The notes below the pieces were generated by a model. That model did not search any database. It worked only from the letters and a program-made list of their open reading frames with translations, and had not been told where the DNA came from. A stretch of 64,000 bases of DNA from Candidatus Chloroploca asiatica (GTDB lineage: Bacteria > Chloroflexota > Chloroflexia > Chloroflexales > Chloroflexaceae): assembly GCF_002532075.1 (NCBI RefSeq), contig NZ_LYXE01000075.1, positions 17,528 to 81,527 on the forward strand, given 5' to 3'. Each line of letters begins with the position of its first letter. Within the stretch, counting starts at the first letter, position 1. Positions 60,043 to 64,000 of the stretch are shown here, piece by piece. Position numbers and translations under genes: made by a program.

Positions 60043-63000
60043 ATGACCTTGTTTTCGCCTGATGAGTTGACGTTTATCGAACGTTGCCAGGGCTATCTGG
60101 AGCGATTAGTTCAAGCTGCCGATCTGGCCGAGCTTGACCAATATAGCGCTGACCTCTTTCAGGCTCTGCTCTCTGAACACCGATCTACTGTGGTGTGGGA
60201 TGATGAGCACCAAGCGCCCCCCCCACTGACACACGCGACTAGCAGCTTGAGCCAACACCATGTTGTCACTGAACCTGAGGATAATCGGGTGGTGTTTGCG
60301 TTGCGTGCCACGGGCCATCTCCTCGGCTCTGTCACCGTCACACCGGGGAACCTTACCCCCGCGCAGGTCGCCGGGATCAAGCTGGTAACGTCGGTGATAG
60401 CCCTGACCCGCTATACGTTGACCCATCCGGTGCCGAGCGCCCTCGAGCAACGCAAAGCCCGGTTGCGCCCCGCACTCGAACGGCTGCGTGATGCCGTAAC
60501 GATGGAGCCATTGCTGCACGATCTGTGCGCCCTGCTGCGCTCGGTCTTGCCCTTCCGGGTCGTCGCATGTCTGCTGCGCTACCGCAATAGTGTCTGGCTC
60601 GAGATGAGTTATATCAATAGTGGTGATGTGGCCGAGGTGCCACGCCTCTACTGGCGCCTTGATGCCGGGCTGATCAGTGCGGTCATCACGAGCAAGCAGA
60701 GTCTCTATGCTGAGGATTATGTCACCGAGTGTCAACGTCGGGGGATCGCACCGCTGACAGCCAACAGCCCGACGCCGATCTTTGCCTGGATGGGCGCTCC
60801 GCTCTACTCGAACAAAGAGTTATTCGGGGCGATGATTACCTATAGTGACGTGCCCGATGTACGCCTGAGTGCCGACGATCAGGCGCTGTTTGCGTGGGTG
60901 GTTGCCGAGATGGCAGGCCCGATCCGCAGTGCCCAGCGCTACGAACGCGCGGCCGAAGAGGCGCGTCAACGCGACGCGCTGAATCGCATCGCACGCGCCA
61001 TCAATTCGAGCCTCGATCCGGATGCCGTGCTCCGCCTTATTGTCGAACGCGCCCCGATCCTGCTGCACGCCGAAGAGAGTTCGCTCTTGTTGCTCGATAA
61101 GCAGACCGGTGAGCTCGTCTTTCGGTGCGTCGCCAATCCTTCGGGGCATCAATTGGTCGGCCAGCGTATTCCACCAGGGCAGGGGATCGCCGGCCATGTG
61201 GCATCTACCGGCCAGGCGACGATCATTAATGACACCCGATCAGACGGTCGTTTTTATCGCGAATTTGACAGCGAAAATGGATTTATTACTCGATCAATTC
61301 TCGCTGTTCCTTTGCGTGGCGTTGATGGTATCAAAGGGGTCATTGAGGTGCTGAACCGTCGGGACAATGCCCCGTTTACCGACTATGATCGCGGCCTGCT
61401 CGAAGCACTGGCCGATCAGGCGGTGATCGCCCTTGAAAACGCCCGCCGGTTTGCCTCGGTCGATCAGGCCTTGACCGAGCGCTTGCACGAGCTCGACCGT
61501 TCCAATGCGCGCCTCTATACGATCCTGCGCGCCTCGAATGTGCTCCGCTCGGCCCGTCAACTCGAGTTGCTCTTGCCAGAACTCGCCACCCTCTTGAGCA
61601 AAAGCTCGGGCTTTGCAAGTACAACCATCTTTCTGACGCGGCGCAATGATGCCGGCCAGAGTTATCTCATTCAGGTGGCCCGGTCAGGGGGCGCTCAGAC
61701 GGTTGTGCCCGAACCAATGGCCCTGGAAGCCTTCGAGACGATGCTGTGCCCGGTGGCTGCACGTGGACGCATCACCTATCTACTTGAAGACCCATCTATT
61801 CCGGCACCCCCAGCAGCCCCTGCGCCTGAAGCTCATCCGCCCCAACTGCGGCGCTGGCAGGCCAACGACCATATCTGGTGCAAGCTCTTTGATCATCAGG
61901 GAACCTTGCTCGGGGCCCTGCGTTTTGATGATCCCGAGGATGGGCTCCGTCCAGATACGGTTCAGGTGCAGATCCTTGAGATCCTTACGAACCAGGTGGC
62001 GACGGCGATTGAAAACGCCGAACTCTATGCTGCCCAACAAGTCAATTTGAATCGGATGCTTGCGCTCAATGGGCTGGGTCAGGCGATCAATACGAGCCTG
62101 CGCTCACCAGAACAGATCTATGCCTTTACGACCCACGGCATGCAAGAGTTGAGCGAAGCCCGCTGGGCCAGGGTTTTTTTGTTCCACGCCACAAACCACG
62201 AACTGCAAGCAAAGTTTCACACGGGAACACAACCAGTCGATCAACCGCGTGTGCTGCACCTCGCAGAGCGTGCCATCGCGACCCGGCGCCCTCAAAAGCA
62301 GGCCCATAGCGAAGCCGAAGCACGCGAGGGCATCCTTGCCCTACCCCTACCTGGCACCCTCAAACCCGCGGGGGCTATCTGTATGGGCTATAGTCAAAAT
62401 GTGCCTGAAGCCGCCGAAATTGAGACCCTGATCCTCTTTGCCAGCCAGGCCGCACGTGCCGTTGAACATCTCCACTTGCTTGACGTGATCCGCCAGGGTC
62501 GGGATCAACTCGCTTCGATTATGGCCTCGACCCGTGAGGGGATGCTGCTGGTCAATCAACAACAGCAGATCGCCGTTGCCAATGCCTCGTTTCTGCACCT
62601 GGCTGGTACGGCTGTCTGGTCGCCAGCCATCGAAACCCCAGAAGCCCTGGACGGGATGCCGCTCGATGCCTTGCTTGCGCTCTGGCAACACAATGTCGAG
62701 GCGCTGCCTGATGAATTTGAACTCCTGGCCCAGGGCATGACAGCCGTGGCCCATGGCGATGAACCCGCAGCCTATGGTCAGTTGCATAACTGCATCCGTG
62801 GGGCACGCTTTCTCGAATGGTCGGTGCTGCGGGTTGCTACAAGCGAAAGCATACGGTATCAAGCCCCGCCGGGCCAGATGATGTCGCCGTATGCCATCCT
62901 GATAACGATGCGCGATATTACCGCAGCCAAAGAGGCGGAAGAACTGCGCAGCGAGTTGACCAATATGATGGTTCACGACCTGCGTAGCCCCCTGACGAGT

Positions 63001-63690
63001 ATTATTACCTCGATCGATATGGTGCTGCGCGGACGCTTTCAGGGTGGCAAATCAGCAATGCAGCACGAGATACTTTCGATCTCGTATGATAGTGCGCAAA
63101 AATTGCTCGCGATGGTGACACTGCTCCTTGATATTAGTCGCCTCGAAGATGGTAAAATGCCACTGGAGTATGTGACCCTCGCAGTTGATGATCTCGTGAG
63201 GCGGGTGCTCGATCAAATGCATCTGATCGCCCAAACGAAAGAGATCAGTTTCAAACTCGAGCTCGACCCCGAGGCCCAAACACTTGTTGGTGATGATGAG
63301 TTAATCCAACGGGTCTTCCAGAATATCATTGATAATGCGCTCAAGTTCAGCCCGCCGCAGGCGCAGATCACCCTTCAGGCGCGGCGCATCAATGACGCAC
63401 CGCCAAAGGTGACCAGGCCCGTAGTGCCTGACGATCAAGCACCGCAACTTGACCCGACTGCCGTGATTGAGTTTGCGATCCGCGATACAGGCCCCGGGAT
63501 CAAACTTGCCGATCACGAGCGGATCTTTAGCCGGTTTGCTCAGGCAGGTACCCGCCGTAAAACTGGAAGTGGCCTCGGGTTGGCCTTTTGCAAACTCGTT
63601 GTCGAAGCCCACGGGGGCCAGATTTGGGTCGAGAGTAGCCCAGAGCAGGGCAGTACCTTCTTTTTCACGCTCCCCACAGCAGTCAGGTAA
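60043..63690 (+). CDS. Multi-GAF/PAS sensor histidine kinase
   Basis: A 1215-residue soluble kinase. GAF-type domains are visible at about 130-300, 315-480 (VERAPILLHAEESSLLLLDKQ...GQGIAGHVASTGQATIINDTR), 495-665 and 670-820. A PAS region at about 825-965 precedes HisKA. The phospho-acceptor is His978 in MMVHDLRSPLTS. The HATPase has NIIDNALKFSPP, DTGPGIKLADHERIFSRF and GSGLGLAFCKLVVEAHGG. No membrane helix is seen, so ligands are cytosolic. GAF domains lack an obvious bilin-binding Cys-His motif, arguing against a phytochrome, though this needs modelling. No response regulator is adjacent. The lipoprotein gene starts 4 bp after its stop. Confidence 0.92.
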   Translation: MTLFSPDELTFIERCQGYLERLVQAADLAELDQYSADLFQALLSEHRSTVVWDDEHQAPPPLTHATSSLSQHHVVTEPEDNRVVFALRATGHLLGSVTVTPGNLTPAQVAGIKLVTSVIALTRYTLTHPVPSALEQRKARLRPALERLRDAVTMEPLLHDLCALLRSVLPFRVVACLLRYRNSVWLEMSYINSGDVAEVPRLYWRLDAGLISAVITSKQSLYAEDYVTECQRRGIAPLTANSPTPIFAWMGAPLYSNKELFGAMITYSDVPDVRLSADDQALFAWVVAEMAGPIRSAQRYERAAEEARQRDALNRIARAINSSLDPDAVLRLIVERAPILLHAEESSLLLLDKQTGELVFRCVANPSGHQLVGQRIPPGQGIAGHVASTGQATIINDTRSDGRFYREFDSENGFITRSILAVPLRGVDGIKGVIEVLNRRDNAPFTDYDRGLLEALADQAVIALENARRFASVDQALTERLHELDRSNARLYTILRASNVLRSARQLELLLPELATLLSKSSGFASTTIFLTRRNDAGQSYLIQVARSGGAQTVVPEPMALEAFETMLCPVAARGRITYLLEDPSIPAPPAAPAPEAHPPQLRRWQANDHIWCKLFDHQGTLLGALRFDDPEDGLRPDTVQVQILEILTNQVATAIENAELYAAQQVNLNRMLALNGLGQAINTSLRSPEQIYAFTTHGMQELSEARWARVFLFHATNHELQAKFHTGTQPVDQPRVLHLAERAIATRRPQKQAHSEAEAREGILALPLPGTLKPAGAICMGYSQNVPEAAEIETLILFASQAARAVEHLHLLDVIRQGRDQLASIMASTREGMLLVNQQQQIAVANASFLHLAGTAVWSPAIETPEALDGMPLDALLALWQHNVEALPDEFELLAQGMTAVAHGDEPAAYGQLHNCIRGARFLEWSVLRVATSESIRYQAPPGQMMSPYAILITMRDITAAKEAEELRSELTNMMVHDLRSPLTSIITSIDMVLRGRFQGGKSAMQHEILSISYDSAQKLLAMVTLLLDISRLEDGKMPLEYVTLAVDDLVRRVLDQMHLIAQTKEISFKLELDPEAQTLVGDDELIQRVFQNIIDNALKFSPPQAQITLQARRINDAPPKVTRPVVPDDQAPQLDPTAVIEFAIRDTGPGIKLADHERIFSRFAQAGTRRKTGSGLGLAFCKLVVEAHGGQIWVESSPEQGSTFFFTLPTAVR

Positions 63691-63694
63691 GACG

Positions 63695-63949
63695 ATGATG
63701 CTGTTCCGTTGTTTGCTTGTGATGTTCGCCCTTGTGTTGGTGGCTGGCTGCGGTTCGCTGTCGGCCAGTGCAGGCATAGCCGAGGTGACCATCCAACCAA
63801 CCCTGCCGATGACTGAGGTGCCTCCGGCGGAAAGCGAAGACACAGCAACGCCAGTACCTTCTCCCTCGCCCACCCTTGAACCGTCCCCCACCCCTGAACC
63901 GACAGCAACGCCACAACCGTCCCCCACCCCCGAACCAAAGCCCATATAG
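63695..63949 (+). CDS. Small Pro/Thr-rich lipoprotein
   Basis: An 84-residue protein starting at ATG 63695, 4 bp after the kinase stop, so probably co-translated. The signal peptide MMLFRCLLVMFALVLVAGC ends with a lipobox (VAGC, Cys19). The rest is low-complexity, especially PSPSPTLEPSPTPEP-type repeats. This looks like a cell-surface linker or spacer without a functional domain, perhaps a fragment of a larger anchoring system. Confidence 0.65.
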   Translation: MMLFRCLLVMFALVLVAGCGSLSASAGIAEVTIQPTLPMTEVPPAESEDTATPVPSPSPTLEPSPTPEPTATPQPSPTPEPKPI

Positions 63950-63961
63950 GTCGACTGGATC

Positions 63962-64000
63962 ATGCTGACCATCCGCCCTTCGCGGTCGGCAGCACAGAAA
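63962..64000 (+). CDS. Possible start of a further gene (cut by window edge)
   Basis: An ATG at 63962 opens a frame reading MLTIRPSRSAAQK up to the window edge, 12 bp after the lipoprotein stop. Too short to identify. Confidence 0.25.
   Translation, partial: MLTIRPSRSAAQK

Noticed and set aside
1..64000. tRNA and rRNA genes
   Set aside because: The intergenic regions were read for acceptor-stem and T-loop patterns and none was convincing; a covariance-model search could still find something I missed.

Overview
The window looks like a high-GC chromosome segment from the phylum Chloroflexota, most likely class Chloroflexia (filamentous Chloroflexus/Oscillochloris/Chloroploca-type bacteria). 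This is inferred from gene content rather than from a marker gene: kaiB and kaiC in a bacterium that is not obviously cyanobacterial, a full hyp hydrogenase-maturation operon, menaquinone genes, GAF-rich histidine kinases, secreted proteins with a YLP/FLP-type motif, and GC-rich dispersed repeats. No rRNA, tRNA, CRISPR array, integrase or transposase gene was found.

Layout. 1-1.7 kb: 5' part of uvrA and an MFS exporter, both leftward. 2-6 kb: a periplasmic-sensor diguanylate cyclase, then a convergent type II restriction-modification pair (SinI-like endonuclease and cytosine-5 methyltransferase). 6-11.3 kb: menD, menF and a PucR-family regulator. 11.4-14.2 kb: a Mn/Zn-type ABC importer (ATPase and two permeases) behind a DtxR/MntR-like operator. 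14.2-16 kb: two secreted paralogues with almost identical C-terminal halves. 16-24.4 kb: a DnaD/DnaC-like helicase-loading pair, argF, a large TPR protein, and cdaA-cdaR for c-di-AMP. 24.6-28.8 kb: ferredoxin-NADP reductase, a glycosyltransferase, a protein of unknown function and a DUF4332-like protein. 28.9-35.3 kb (leftward): hyaD-like protease, hypA, hypB, hypF, hypC, hypD, hypE, with no hydrogenase structural genes. 35.6-41.4 kb (leftward): PAS-PAS-(KaiA/RsbU-N-like) protein, kaiB, kaiC and a PAS/GAF-GGDEF-EAL protein. 41.5-45.7 kb: potABCD polyamine importer. 46-50.3 kb: deoC, sucD, a GAF histidine kinase and a Crp/Fnr regulator. 50.3-54.2 kb: an aat remnant abutting mfd. 54.25-54.72 kb: a transposon-like element with inverted ends, flanking direct repeats and a 50-bp tandem array. 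54.8-59.8 kb: a secreted subtilase, an expansin-like protein, sfsA and a membrane protein. 60-64 kb: a giant GAF/PAS histidine kinase and a Pro/Thr-rich lipoprotein.

The most interesting locus is the Kai cluster. KaiC keeps both ATPase domains and the Thr/Ser/Thr phosphorylation triad. It is co-directional with KaiB, with a PAS protein whose C-terminus resembles KaiA-C/RsbU-N, and with a c-di-GMP turnover enzyme that carries a related tandem PAS module. This suggests a clock or timer that is linked to c-di-GMP and may have its own KaiA substitute. A second highlight is the 54.25-54.72 kb element and its relics near 1.8 kb and 59.9 kb.

All calls come from reading the sequence and recalled family motifs. 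No database search was run.
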